A DNA stretch of 64,000 bases from Spirogloea muscicola. Lineage: Eukaryota > Streptophyta > Zygnematophyceae > Spirogloeales > Spirogloeaceae. The notes under the pieces were generated by a model, which did no database searches, was not told the DNA's origin, and saw nothing but the letters and a program-made list of their open reading frames with translations. Both the position numbers and the translations under genes were made by a program. Position 1 is the stretch's first letter, and the number at the start of each line of letters is the position of its first letter. Of this stretch, positions 1-10,600 are shown piece after piece. Where the stretch lies: the NCBI GenBank assembly GCA_009602725.1, contig WELB01000292.1, forward strand, positions 14,882-78,881, in the 5' to 3' direction.

Positions 1-22
1 GCGGCGGCGGCATGCATGAGCT

Positions 23-61
<39 letters not shown>

Positions 62-70
62 AGGCGGCGG
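1..70. repeat. GCG/GGC trinucleotide microsatellite
   Basis: Nearly pure GGC repeats with a short ATGCATGAG interruption. It lies at the window edge, so its full length is unknown. No gene can be tied to it. Confidence 0.85.
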
Positions 71-117
71 CAATCATGGAGTGGGGGAAGTGTCTGGGCG
101 AGCTGGGGGACTGTCGA

Positions 118-480
118 TTCAGCTTCTCTCGGGATATTCACATCTGCACCTGCTGACGAGATGGTCACGACAGTAGGCCACCCGGCAGCCCCACGTCAAC
201 TCCCGGTTGACTGCCCACCGAGTGGCTGCGGCCATCCGCGGCAGCTACTCGCTCGGCTGCGGCGGCATACTTCCAGGAGCATAGTCTCTCTGACCTGCGA
301 CGGCTTAGCAGGGGTTACTGAGTGATTAGTAGCTGCTTTGTTTATTCTTGTGTGCTTGTCTTTCTTAGTGCTTCACCTAAGTGCTTCGCTTAGCCCCCTT
401 CTTGAATTGTGTTCATTCTTTTTCTTGGGCTGGCTGTTCCAGCCCATATCCTCAATGGGCGAGCCCTTTCTTCTCGCTGG
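118..480 (+). mobile_element. LINE 3' end, truncated copy 1
   Basis: The end of the LINE reading frame is visible just before a TGA near 321 (SDLRRLSRGY in one frame). The 3' UTR follows. It holds the hairpin GGGCTGGC/AGCCC near 428-450, a second stem GCCCAT/ATGGGC, and ends in TTTCTTCT. The reverse complement of this stretch is seen again at 20203-20350, where it follows a much longer LINE body. The copy is 5'-truncated and broken. Confidence 0.6.
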
Positions 481-1560
481 GTCACACGACCTCTCAACTG
501 TGGCTCACCGCTCCGATCGCGACGGGATCCAGCTGCAACTTGCGCCGACTTGGGGCTGCTGACTCGGCAAAAGTGAGCTCATGCGAGTGGCTGCCCATGA
601 ACTCCTCAGGAATGCCATGTCCACATTCTCCTGGAGCAGGGTAAACGGTGGCCCTCGAGAACACGTCCAGCATGCCAATCCTGCAAAGGGTTGATGGACT
701 ACATTTGCGGCGGATCGACCTGGTGGCCACCACGCTGGCGGTGGCCCCCGAGTCATCGCCGACGTGGTCACCACGCCGATGTGGTTGACCGAAGGCTGGG
801 CATGCAGCAGCGGACGCCCGCTCGTGGCAAAGAGGCTAAGTACGTGGACCACCGGAAGGGGACGAGTTCGCCCCACTGGCCCTTGATGTGCACGGGGCCT
901 TCGGGTCTCAGTAGCTAGACCTGTTGGCCCGGCTTGCGCGACACGCTGTATTCTACAGCCGGGCGAGCAGCCAACTTCAACACGCTGGCTCGCTAGCGCA
1001 GGTGTTCCACATGCGTCCGTCCACATCCCTACAGCGGTCCACGCCTCGCATCTGCGTGCTGGCCGTGCTCTCGCTGCAGCCTCTGGCTTGTCAAGGGGAT
1101 TGCTCTCCGGCGGCTGGTCTTTCTGACTTGCGTCTCCTAACCAGAGGTTATTGAGTGACTATCCAACAGGGAAGAAGTGGCTCTCCCAATAAGGCAAGGG
1201 CTGTGATAAGTTAGCCCGAAAAGAAAAAACAGGGAAAGCTTTATAACAGCGCTTTTTGGCTTGATCGTAGCTGCTTAATTTCATGTGTGCTAGCTCTAGC
1301 GCTTTCCCTTGGCTCCTTCGACCTGTGTTCATTCTCTTTTCTGGGCTGGCATCTCCCAGCGACCTGCCCTCTCATGGAAGCGTCTTTCTTCTTTCAGACC
1401 ATGTCCATTCTGTTGGGCTGGCTTCTCACAGCCACTGCCGTCAATCTGGAAGCACTTTTCTTTTTGGCCCCTTCGGACCTTGTCAATTTTTTTGGGAGAG
1501 CCTCTTTCTTTTTACAGGCGGGGCCTGTGAAAAGCCAGCCCAGAAAGAAGGGTTTAACTA
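481..1560 (+). mobile_element. LINE 3' half, degenerate copy 2
   Basis: Fragments of the LINE C-terminal region can be read on the + strand: DGLHLRRIDLVAT near 690, DVVTT near 760, AGSLAQVF near 980, and the terminal SDLRLLTRGY with its stop near 1154. These match the better preserved minus-strand copy at 20203-21572. Several frame changes separate them. The 3' UTR runs on with tandem hairpin tails near 1340, 1410 and 1510, and a minus-strand tail unit is inserted at 1174-1227. Confidence 0.6.
1174..1227 (-). mobile_element. Short LINE-tail unit with 9-bp target duplication
   Basis: A 54-bp minus-strand tail unit (stem GGGCTAAC...AGCCC, then a second stem, then a TTC-rich end) lies between two copies of AACAGGGAA (1165-1173 and 1228-1236). 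The 3' UTR of LINE copy 2 continues on both sides. This is a clean insertion of the LINE 3' tail alone. Confidence 0.65.
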
Positions 1561-2215
1561 AGCTCCCATGCGCTTAACTGTGTCGTTTTGGCGCCATTAA
1601 GCCCTTTGGACCTTGTTAACTCTTTCTGGTCTCACCCGTGGATTTTAATGTCACACTGTCACCTTAGCTACCATAGCATATGGCTTCGTTTCATGTAGTC
1701 TCATTTTGCACTAGTTTTGCCCGAACAAAGCATTCTCTTGAATTTGGCCACCCTTTCATGTCATGTGCACCGCACGCCTTCATTCTTTCTGGGCTGGCTT
1801 TTCACAGCCCCCGCCCCCTTTTTTTGCAGCTCCAGCAGCTGCTAGATGCTAGTTGCTACGTCATAAGATGTGCTTACCTTTGTACTTGGCCATACTGGCC
1901 TTCGATTGTTTCAAATACACGAATTTTTCCTTTGGAGGAGCTCACTTCTTTCCACTTTGGTCCTCCATTCCTTATTAGAACGCCTCTCACAGCCACCGCC
2001 CTCTCCTGCCATTTTTGGGAGTCGAGTGTCAGCCTGTCTGCAGCGAGCGCAGGCTCATGCTTTGCATCAGAAAGCTGGTCAAGCCTTAGCTGGTGGCACA
2101 AGAGCTTGTCGATTGCCGTCCAGTATTCTGGCATCAGTTAGCGACCTCTATGTGCTGACTGAGCGTGGTTACTGAGCGGGTCAGCTTAGCAGCAGGTGAT
2201 TTACATTTGTCAATG
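1561..2215 (+). mobile_element. LINE 3' end, degenerate copy 3
   Basis: Repeated pieces of the tail unit (TTTCTGGGCTGGCTTTTCACAGCC near 1785-1810) are followed by a stretch resembling 18090-18140 and by the frame end SDLYVLTERGY with TGA near 2173. Heavily broken. Tandem hairpins before the coding remnant suggest several tail insertions into each other. Confidence 0.45.
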
Positions 2216-2339
2216 TGCTTGCCTTTGTCCTTGGCCACACAGGCCCTCCATCACGTAACACACACTCCATCTCCTGGAAGCGTCGTTCCTGTCCAGTACA
2301 CACGCAAGTGACGCAAGTGCTTACGTGAGTACAAGGACC

Positions 2340-2665
2340 ACCCGGCTGGGTGCAGCACTTCCAGGAGGCTCGGTTCCTTTGGGTCTTGTGTCCTGCTACC
2401 GCATGCGTTTATCTATGTCCCTCCAGCGATCCCAAGCGCTTTCTTTGGCTTTGGACATTGTCCATTGTTTTCAGGCTGGCTTTGCCAGCCCCTCTTCTCT
2501 ATGAGCGAGCACTTTCTCTTTGCACCGCCGCGTCGGTCGCGCCCTTGCAGCTTTCTGTCTTTCTTGCAGCAGCCTCTGGCTTGCACAACGGGGTTGCTCT
2601 ACTTCCCCTCAGCTTATCTGACTTCCTACTGCTGACACGGGGGTACTGACAGCGCCCTGTCTGCC
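2340..2665 (+). mobile_element. LINE 3' end, degenerate copy 4
   Basis: Contains a tail hairpin (GGCTGGCTTTGCCAGCC near 2474) followed by a LINE frame end SDFLLLTRGY with its stop near 2647. It is the fourth successive copy in the same direction at the left edge of the window. Confidence 0.45.
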
Positions 2666-2802
2666 TAGCCTGTGGCTCCGTCATGAACACCTGTATGCAC
2701 CTGGCTGGCCTCGTACAGCCGCTCTTTTGATATCAGCAGCCGCATTCTTCTGTCTCTACGGGCGCGCCACTTCTCGGGGAGGGAGTCAATGCCCTGGCTT
2801 GC

Positions 2803-2862
2803 AAGGAAGGGCTCGCCCATTGAGGATATGGGCTGGAACAGCCAGCCCAAGAAGGCCCCTCC
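2803..2862 (-). mobile_element. Short LINE-tail unit just upstream of the PPT1 start
   Basis: Read on the minus strand, this carries TTCTTGGGCTGGCTG, the AGCCC half-stem, then GCCCAT/ATGGGC and the GAGCCCTTCCTT end typical of the tail. It lies about 30 bp before the ATG of the thioesterase gene, so it is probably in that gene's 5' UTR or core promoter. No target duplication is obvious. Confidence 0.55.
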
Positions 2863-2894
2863 ACTTCTCGAGTCAGGCCTTCCCCCCGCCAGCC

Positions 2895-5608
2895 ATGGCG
2901 CCCGCCGCGGCGCTCGTCGCCGTCGCCCTGGCGCTCGCCGCCGCCGCCGCCGCCGCCGNGCCGCCGACTGCTGCCGACGGCCGCCGCCGCCTGCCGCCTC
3001 GCGCGCAGGCATCGGCGACCAGTGCGGGAATGCGGGCATGCGCCGCTTCGTGGACCTCCTCGCCCGCCGCTCCGGCGCCAACGGCACCTGCATGTGCGCC
3101 GCCGGCCGCCGCACCAACCCCTAAGCCTTGAAATCCTAAATTCTAAAAATGCCGCTCCTGAACCCTTGACCCTAAACCTAAGTTATTGACCTTTATCCCC
3201 TATCCTAGACCCTGATGCCCAGCGCCCGGCTGACGCCGCCACCCGGCGGCGGCGGCGGCGCGCCTGCCGCTGCAGCGAGATTGGCAACGGCGCCCACGAC
3301 TCATGGGTCATGCGCCTCGACAAGCAGGTCCAGCTCCGTCCCCAGGCCAGCCGCAGGCCTGAGCTCACGAGGCTGGCACTGCCGGACGTGCTGACCCAGG
3401 ACGGCAGTGCTTGTGTCCTGACTCGTGGCCCTGGCCGCGGCTGCTCCCCAGACGGCGTCCGTGTGCGAGCAGGTCGGGCCGATCCTCGCCGCAGCCGCTT
3501 GGGTCTCTGTCCAAAGGCGAGGGCGCACAGGCTGGCAGGGCCTGTCATTGGTGCCGATGACGCTCGCGTGGGCATCGACGGGACCTGCTTCTCTGCGGCG
3601 AGCGAGCGAGCGAGCGAGCGGTCGAGCAAGCGAGCTCGCAATGGGCTCTCACAGGCCCCATAAGTGGTGTCCCCACCTTGGCAGATCCGGGCCGACCCTC
3701 TGTTGAAGGACGGCTTCAACCTCGTCGGCCTCTCGCAGGTCCGTGGGACGGGCAGAGCTCTACCTCTTTCAGCATAGCTTCGCATGGGGCAGCAGACCTT
3801 GAATGTAGGGGGAGTTTGTCTGACAGCTTGCGGCCGTCTCAATCTCCATAGGAGCTAAAAGTACAGACAAGTCGTCTGGTTCATGGCAGCGTTGCTCAAG
3901 GTGCAGCGGCAGCTTGAAGCAAGCGCACGAGGTCAGTTTCTGCTTCTGCAGAGTCTGACGAAGGCCAAAGCTAATGGTGTCATCACCCTCGCGTTCATGT
4001 ACTCCTCAGGGCAACCTCATCGGCCGGGCTTACATCGAGCTTTGCGATGGAGGTCCGCCTGTGAGTGACGCTCCTCATTCTCGCTCCAACTTGGGGTGCC
4101 TCCAGAATGGACCGTACACCCTGGCACCCTCCTTGCAAGCTCTAAACCCCAAGCCCTGCTCGGAAAGTCGGGCTTGCGGGCGACACTGACCTCCAGTGGC
4201 CTGTTTCCAGCTTGGCAGACCCATAACAATCATGTCAGTGCACAACTGTGTGCCATGTGCAGGTGCACAACTTCGTATCTATCGGGGGCCCACACGTCGG
4301 GGGCCCACACGCCGGCACTGCGTCCACACCCCTCTGCCTGGTATTGCAGAAATGCTCGAGTCTTAATCCCGGCTCGTGTCAGCTGACGCCCATGAAGCTC
4401 CACTGCCTCCTGTGAGTGTCGGCCAGGCACTCAACTTGCTAGTCCCGCATACTTATTGGTCCTCTGTCCTTCTGACCCACTTCCTTGTCTTGCGGAGCAG
4501 TTCAAAAGGATCTGCAAGTTCATCGACGCTCTGCTTGCCTTTGGCATATACTCGACGTATGTACAGGTATGTCACGGGCTTACACTTCTCATGTCCGTGC
4601 CTGGCTGTTCAGAGCTACAGCCGAGGAAGGCTGGAGCGCTGCAGCTTGTGTTGCCTTCTTGGCGACAAGGATACTGTCACTGAGCCACCGTCACTTCCCT
4701 CTCCTTCTTGACAGGACCATGTTGCGCCTACAGGATATGTGAAGATACCCACCGTCAGCTTCTCCGACTGCTTCCTCTTGCCTCCCCTCCCTTTGCACCG
4801 TTGCTTTCCTACCGTCGTGAATGGCATTCAGCTGCGCAGCCCATCTGCCACCGCCACCTTTCCTGCACGCCTTTCCACCACACCCGCCAAACCTCTTCTT
4901 TCTTATCTTCATAGCTTTGTCATTCTTTGCAGGATCTTCCAGCTTACTTAAGAGGTTGCGTCTTTCTACCTGTCATCAACAATGAGCGACCACTGATGAG
5001 GAATGAGACCTACAAGGAGCGATTCTCGTCCCTTAATCATCTTGTGCTTGTCAAGGTAATGCATTTCGGCCTGTGCACTCCATCTGCTTAACATGGCCCT
5101 AAAGGTTTTCCTTTAAATATTGGCACTTACACTTGTGCACTTGTAAGGTCGACACTAGAGCACTAGTGAGGGCAGCAGCTGAACGTATTGGTTGCTCTTA
5201 CTGCTGGTGCAGTTTGAGGACGATTCAGTGATAATCCCTCCAGAAACTGCATGGTTTGGATATTACGCCCCCAACTCGCTCGACAAAGTCCTACACTTTG
5301 AGCAGGTAAATTCAGGCTGGCTGTGAACATGCTTGTAGCTGCATGCTTGCTGCTCCTCAGTGATGGTTGCAGTAATCTTCCGGGTCAAGCTGAGCACTGA
5401 AAGGGCATATCATTTCTATCAGACGGATCTGTACCTGGAGGATTGGATTGGCCTCAGGAAGCTCCACAAAGCTCGAAGAGTAACCCTTGCTGCGGCTCCT
5501 GGTAATCACCTCGCTATTACCAATAAGTTGATCAAGAAGCACATGATCCCCTACCTTATACTCCGGCAAGGACACAGACCCTTCATTACAGCCCCAATCT
5601 TGCAGTAA
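2895..5608 (+). CDS. PPT1: Palmitoyl-protein thioesterase (PPT1-like), 12 exons
   Basis: Lysosomal/vacuolar thioesterase that removes palmitate from cysteines during breakdown of lipid-modified proteins. Exons read by eye: 2895-(gap 2959), 3009-3093, 3276-3326, 3452-3472, 3685-3738, 4010-4060, 4263-4340, 4501-4566, 4715-4753, 4933-5055, 5213-5305, 5423-5608. Exons 2-12 join in frame (about 282 codons); with exon 1 the total is near the ~306 of human PPT1. The ATG at 2895 opens an Ala/Leu-rich signal peptide. Family motifs: IGDQCGN, IEIGNG, the nucleophile elbow GLSQG (split between exons 5 and 6), FVSIGGPH, KIPT/DLPAYL, INNER, the Asp region FEDDSVI, WFGYY and the His loop GNHLA. The conserved WHG expected just before IGD is not visible and should lie at the N at 2959. 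Exon 4 is only 21 nt. Exon 7 has a repeated GGPH. The 4341-4500 boundary is the least certain. Confidence 0.9.
2959..2959. other. Single N, probably an unsized assembly gap in PPT1 exon 1
   Basis: A lone N sits inside a GCC repeat. The codons for the conserved Leu/Val-x-Trp-His-Gly of PPT1, and the exon 1 donor, should lie here and are absent. One base cannot account for that, so the N appears to stand for a longer unsequenced GC-rich stretch. Confidence 0.65.
3121..3190. repeat. Degenerate telomere-like CCTAAA motifs in PPT1 intron 2
   Basis: The intron holds diverged CCCTAAACC/CCTAAATT-type words (for example CCCTAAACCTAAG near 3170). They look like a decayed plant-type interstitial telomere repeat. 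Confidence 0.4.
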
Positions 5609-7659
5609 TCTGTCTTGTCATGCAGTCTGCCTTGTCGATACCGCTTTTGATAGAGCTGTACAATTATGTTAATACTTGCTTAGCTCACAAATTTGAGAAA
5701 ATTTTGCATTGCTTTCTGTCCACATAACATTAGAGCTAGTGCCGCTTTACTCAGTTGTTGATTATCTATTGGGTGACAACACAAAGTTGATCTGTAGTTA
5801 TGCGAAATCTTGAGATCGTAAGTAATAGTAATGGAAATTCCACTACCAGAAATATGGAAGGTCTGTCTTGTCATGACCACTTTATGATTTTGGCGAATGC
5901 ATTGAGATTCACCAAAGATTTACATTCTGACATTTTAGCGATCTAGGCAGGAAAGCATTCCTAACCTTTCGCCCATTGTAAGGGCTGTAGGCTTACTAGT
6001 AATTGGCCTATCAGCAAAGGCTCACACAGCCATATCGGAGCACTGTCTCGAAATATCCTACTTCTTGCACACCATTACGTAAAAGGTATCATGGAATGTC
6101 CTCCTAGATCCACAACTTCTCTGCACGTATTTTCACGAGCAAAAGTAGGAGCAGAATACATAATAATGGCCATTACCCGAAACTTGGTATGCCAAGCATA
6201 GAGCAGGGTCACCGATTTCCCATCTGAGGGAGGGAAACCTCACCTAATGTTTTCGCAGCAAAAGCTCTGGCTTATGCAGACATAGTCAACTACATATATA
6301 AGGAAGTCAAAATAAGATATCGTTCACACTCTAAGCTATTACTGCTGACATTGCTTCCTTTCACAAGACTCAAAAAATGTCAAACTCAGTAAATTTCGTT
6401 ACCAGCCTTCTAGGTGTTCTACAATATGCATCTCCCAGGCTGCTGTGATGTCGTTTCCGTAATACGGTTCCTCCATGGTAACCGTACCGGGAAAGGGACA
6501 GGCTCTTGTTTCATACGTAATTTCCCTCAAATTCGTGTCAAATGAGAGGCAATCAGATCTCCCTATAAAACATTCTTTACAATGACTCAGTGATACGACG
6601 AATATTCTCACATGTTGATGCACATTGACTTCTCTCTAATAAAAGTAAAGCCTCTAGTGGAATGTTTTAGTGCTCAAAATACTGCTGTCGAGTAAAACCA
6701 GAAACAACACTCTCGGTTGTTTCATTGTTTCCTTTGTTTGTTAAGCTCAGATGCTCAAATAGCCAGCTATAAGTTCCAAGAGAAAGTTGCTACAGGCATG
6801 TGAGTTGTCCTGCCACTAAGTAAGAACCCCTCAACAGAGCCTGCATGCAAGAGCAGGAAGCGCTAGTACAGATCCAATGGTCGCAGTGAAAGGCTCCTGC
6901 AAACCATGCAACAACCGAGTGCCCAAGCCACAGCTGAAAGAGATGAATGGGCGAGGGAAGAGGAAACAGTTCACAGGCTCTCAAGGGCAGAGATGTAGTT
7001 TAAGATAGGTATACCCACCAGCAGCATTGGCACTTCGGCGATCCTGCTTGCTACATATGACATCACCAGCCTCAGTCCATTGATATTGGATATGATCTGG
7101 CATCTACTAGTACTTGTGTTTGATCCATCCACTAATTGAACAATTCCAGATGTTGACAGTCGGCCGTTGACAGATTGTTACCTTGCTTTCCTTGGGAGCT
7201 TCGGCAAGACTACTGCATTTTAATTAGTCTCTACCATTGCAGATTTCTGCACCAGGCCTTTCCAAGGTCTTATCTGTCCCAGCCTTGACGAGAGACACAT
7301 TGCGACCATCGACAACCATTGCTGAAGAGTACTTTATTGTGCTCACAAAAGCACAAAGGAACGGACTTCAAAAAATGGTCATGATGAGAGGCACGGCCCC
7401 TTATCAAGATAGAGAAGCGAGTCTTGAAAGAAGAGAGCGCGGAGCTGTGGCAGCAGCGTCAACCACTGCTGCAGCGCCACTCAGTGGCACTTCCGGAACG
7501 GAGGGCAGAGCACGATAAGAGTCAACGCATCGCTTCAACTGCAGACAAGATAGCAGAAGGCAAGCATCAAAAAAGGGAAGGCAGACCTTGCGATTTCTCC
7601 CACTCTGCCAGTACCCAGGCTAAACCGCGAGATCCTGAAGCCAACCCCAAATTTAATCA
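5609..7659. other. Convergent intergenic region between PPT1 and the golgin
   Basis: AT-richer than its surroundings. It should hold the 3' UTRs of PPT1 (+) and of the golgin (-). A few short open frames exist (for example 6399-6623 on the minus strand), but none resembles a known protein or is flanked by convincing splice sites. No mobile element was recognised. Confidence 0.6.
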
Positions 7660-10600
7660 CTAGAAACCTGCCTCAGTCGGATGATCTGACAAGGGAGAGA
7701 TGGCAACATGAAGAAGAGCTCGATGAGACCTGACCTCCTCAGGGGAAAATTGGAGGAGCATGGCCACAACAGGCAATAGGGCCTCCACCTCTCCCGTCTG
7801 GAGGAGTTTCAGTATTACGTTCTTCAGATACGTCATGTCTACTCCCTCGCGCTTTTGAGCACGGTCCATGCTCCTCAGCTCTTCCTTTATCATCGCTTCC
7901 TGCTGGGCTCTCAGCCGATTCTCCCGCTCCAGCTCTGCTATCTCCTCCTGCATCATTCCGTACCAGGAAGGTAAGTGGCTTGAAGCAAGTCAGCGGCATG
8001 CTTGACACTACGAGCAATGTGAAGGGCAGGCATGAAGACCTGAAGTGCCTGGACGTGGCGCCGACCTTGTGCTACTTCCTCCTCACGTTGTGCCTGCTGC
8101 CTTGCCAAGACCTGCACTTGATACAACACCTTCCTAAGTCTCTTGTCAATCCGCACTAGACTGTGTCATATTGTAGGGTTCTCAGTAAGGCAGCGGACTG
8201 TACATTCTGCAAGCCCGCTTGCAATCTCAATGCAGTGCTTCTCACCAGAATCTGCTGCTCTGCTTCAAATGCAGCCTGCGGCTCCATCTTCTTGGTCTTT
8301 GCTCTATCTGCCAACAACATGCCTTGATAGTCTGACATTTATATACGATGAGGTCGCAAGTGCCTCCCAGCAATTTTACCTCGCACAGTCCTACATTTGC
8401 AAGGGAGAAAGTCCAGGTCACAGGAGGAGCTAAACTTGAAGCTATGTAGCAGGAGGTCACCCGTTGACATACCTGGCCTTTCGATTCGATCATTATGCAT
8501 CTGCCATTACCAACGAGTACATTAATCGGTTGGTCTTGGAGAGGCCATGTGTTTTGGCGTCCACTACTGTGCAATTATCAAGATAGAAGCTACTGATGTG
8601 CTGGTATCTGCACCTTAGAAGCTGAATGAATTGCAGCCTCCTGCTGCAATCTGGCCATCTCCCTCATAAGCTCTGCAATATGGGAATCCTTGCCCTCCAG
8701 CATCTTCACCGCGGTTTCTTGGTACTCCCGATACTCACCCTGAAGACATTACAAACAGCAGGTCACATTCAGATTACATGTGCAAGCCTCCGCTTGACGG
8801 GTAGTATCGACAGAATCATCAATTTTGCAATTGACCAGTTCAACTATCGCCAAGGCAGAATGACAAGCACCTGCAGCTTCTCATACTGAAGGCGCATCTC
8901 AGCGAGTTCCGCTCCCAACTTGATTTCCAATTTGACCTTCAGCTCATCTTCAAGTGCCTCCAGTTGTGCTGCACTTAGCCACATACGGGCTGAGCATTAC
9001 TGGACTGGAGAGCCTTTGGGGTGAATAGTGGAAAGCAGCAAAGCTGACTCAATGACAAACAATATGGAGTGGATGGAGAGGGAGAAGAGAGAAGAGTGGC
9101 TGACCTCTGGCCTCGGCTTGCATTGAGTCCATCAACTCCTGCCACTCCTGCTGCTGTGATCCAAATTGACTGCGGAGAACCTCTTGCCGTGCTGCCATCT
9201 CGGCAATTCGCTGCTCCGCGGCAGTCAATGCCAGTTCTCTGGCACAGCATGGAGGTAGTCGCAATCAGACGGCAAGCATTCAAGTGCGGGCGAGTGCCGT
9301 ACAAAACGGTATGACATGGACTGCTGCAAAAGGAACTAGTCGGTGGAGGTTGACCTTGAGGCGAGCTGTGTCTCATACTCGACAGCGGCCTTGCGCAACG
9401 TGCTTACAGCTCGATCGCGTTCAGACAGAGCTTCCGCAGCCTCACGCTTGGCGTCCTGAAAATGCAAATCAACCGCTCAGCCTCGTCCATCGAGTAGTGT
9501 GAAGGGCATGGAGTCTATGCCTGGCTGCATGGGGACCATGTGTAAGACCTGAAGAGCTTGTTGAGCTGCAACAGCATGGTCGGCATCCCGAGCAGCATCC
9601 AGCTCTGCATTCTTCTTTTGCAGTAGCGCGTGCGCGCGTTTCTTATAGGCAACCAGCTCAGCTGCCACGCGCACGCCCTGCAGTTGCCATCCTTTGAAGA
9701 TGAGTATAAAGTACGGATTCATTGCTCATTGCACAGCAACCAACAAAGACCATGATGCTCTTCTTCCATCTTGACCTGGAAAGGCACATCTGACCTCACT
9801 GCGAGCTGCTTCCAGGTCAGCTTGCACGGCTACCAACTCCTGCTGGAGGTTGTTCAAGTGCTTCTCCAAGGTACCTGCTCGAGGGAAGGAGACGAGGGTG
9901 TGAGAGATGATCACCAGGAACAGACCTGTAGAAGGAGGGGCTTCTAGGAATCCTTGGCAGGTCAGGCATGCCACAGACCTTGCTTCTCTGTAGCAGCACT
10001 CTGTGTCTCCTGAAGCAGGCCTTCTGTTGCCTCCAGTTGCGTCCGAAGCTCTGATTTCTCAGCCAGCCAGGCTTCCTTGTCGCGCTCCTGCTTGGAAGGA
10101 TGCAAAAGCGTGAGAAGCTCTCCCAACACCCTCAAAGCTGGGATTGCACAAGCCATGACTTGTTGCTAGTTCGTTACTCCTTGAGGCAGCTTGTATCGAA
10201 AGATGGCCACTCACATGATTCCGGCAAAGCTCCCCACGGGCCTCTTCAAATGCTGACTTGTACCGTGCAGCATCTCCGCTGGCCTCTGCCTCCACTTCTG
10301 CTAGCCTCTGCTCCCTCTCTCCTAGGGCTGCCTGGAGGACATCAGAGCGTGCACGCAATCAGGCAGTGAGCAAAGGAAGTCAGTGTGCCGTAAGCTGGAT
10401 AAGCAAGACTGCGATCGCAAGGAGGCCAACCTGCAGTTCAGCAATCGTCTTGACTGATTTCTCTGCCTCCGTGACCGCCTCGTCAAGCTCCTCCCTGACC
10501 TGTTGGATGATACACAATCAAGAGTACGACAGGGAATAATGTACCACAGGCCCTGCAGGGAAGCAATGAAGCGTTGTCGAGAACCAACATCGTGATCTTC

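Noticed and set aside
2665-3124. Overlapping open frames on both strands around the PPT1 start
   Set aside because: Shadows of GC-rich exon 1 and of the LINE-tail unit; only the signal-peptide frame from 2895 fits PPT1.
6399-6623. Minus-strand 74-codon frame between PPT1 and the golgin
   Set aside because: No recognisable motif, no splice context, and typical of chance frames in 3' flanking DNA.
7237-7663. Plus-strand frames beside the golgin 3' end
   Set aside because: They run into the antisense of the GRIP exon region and resemble nothing known.
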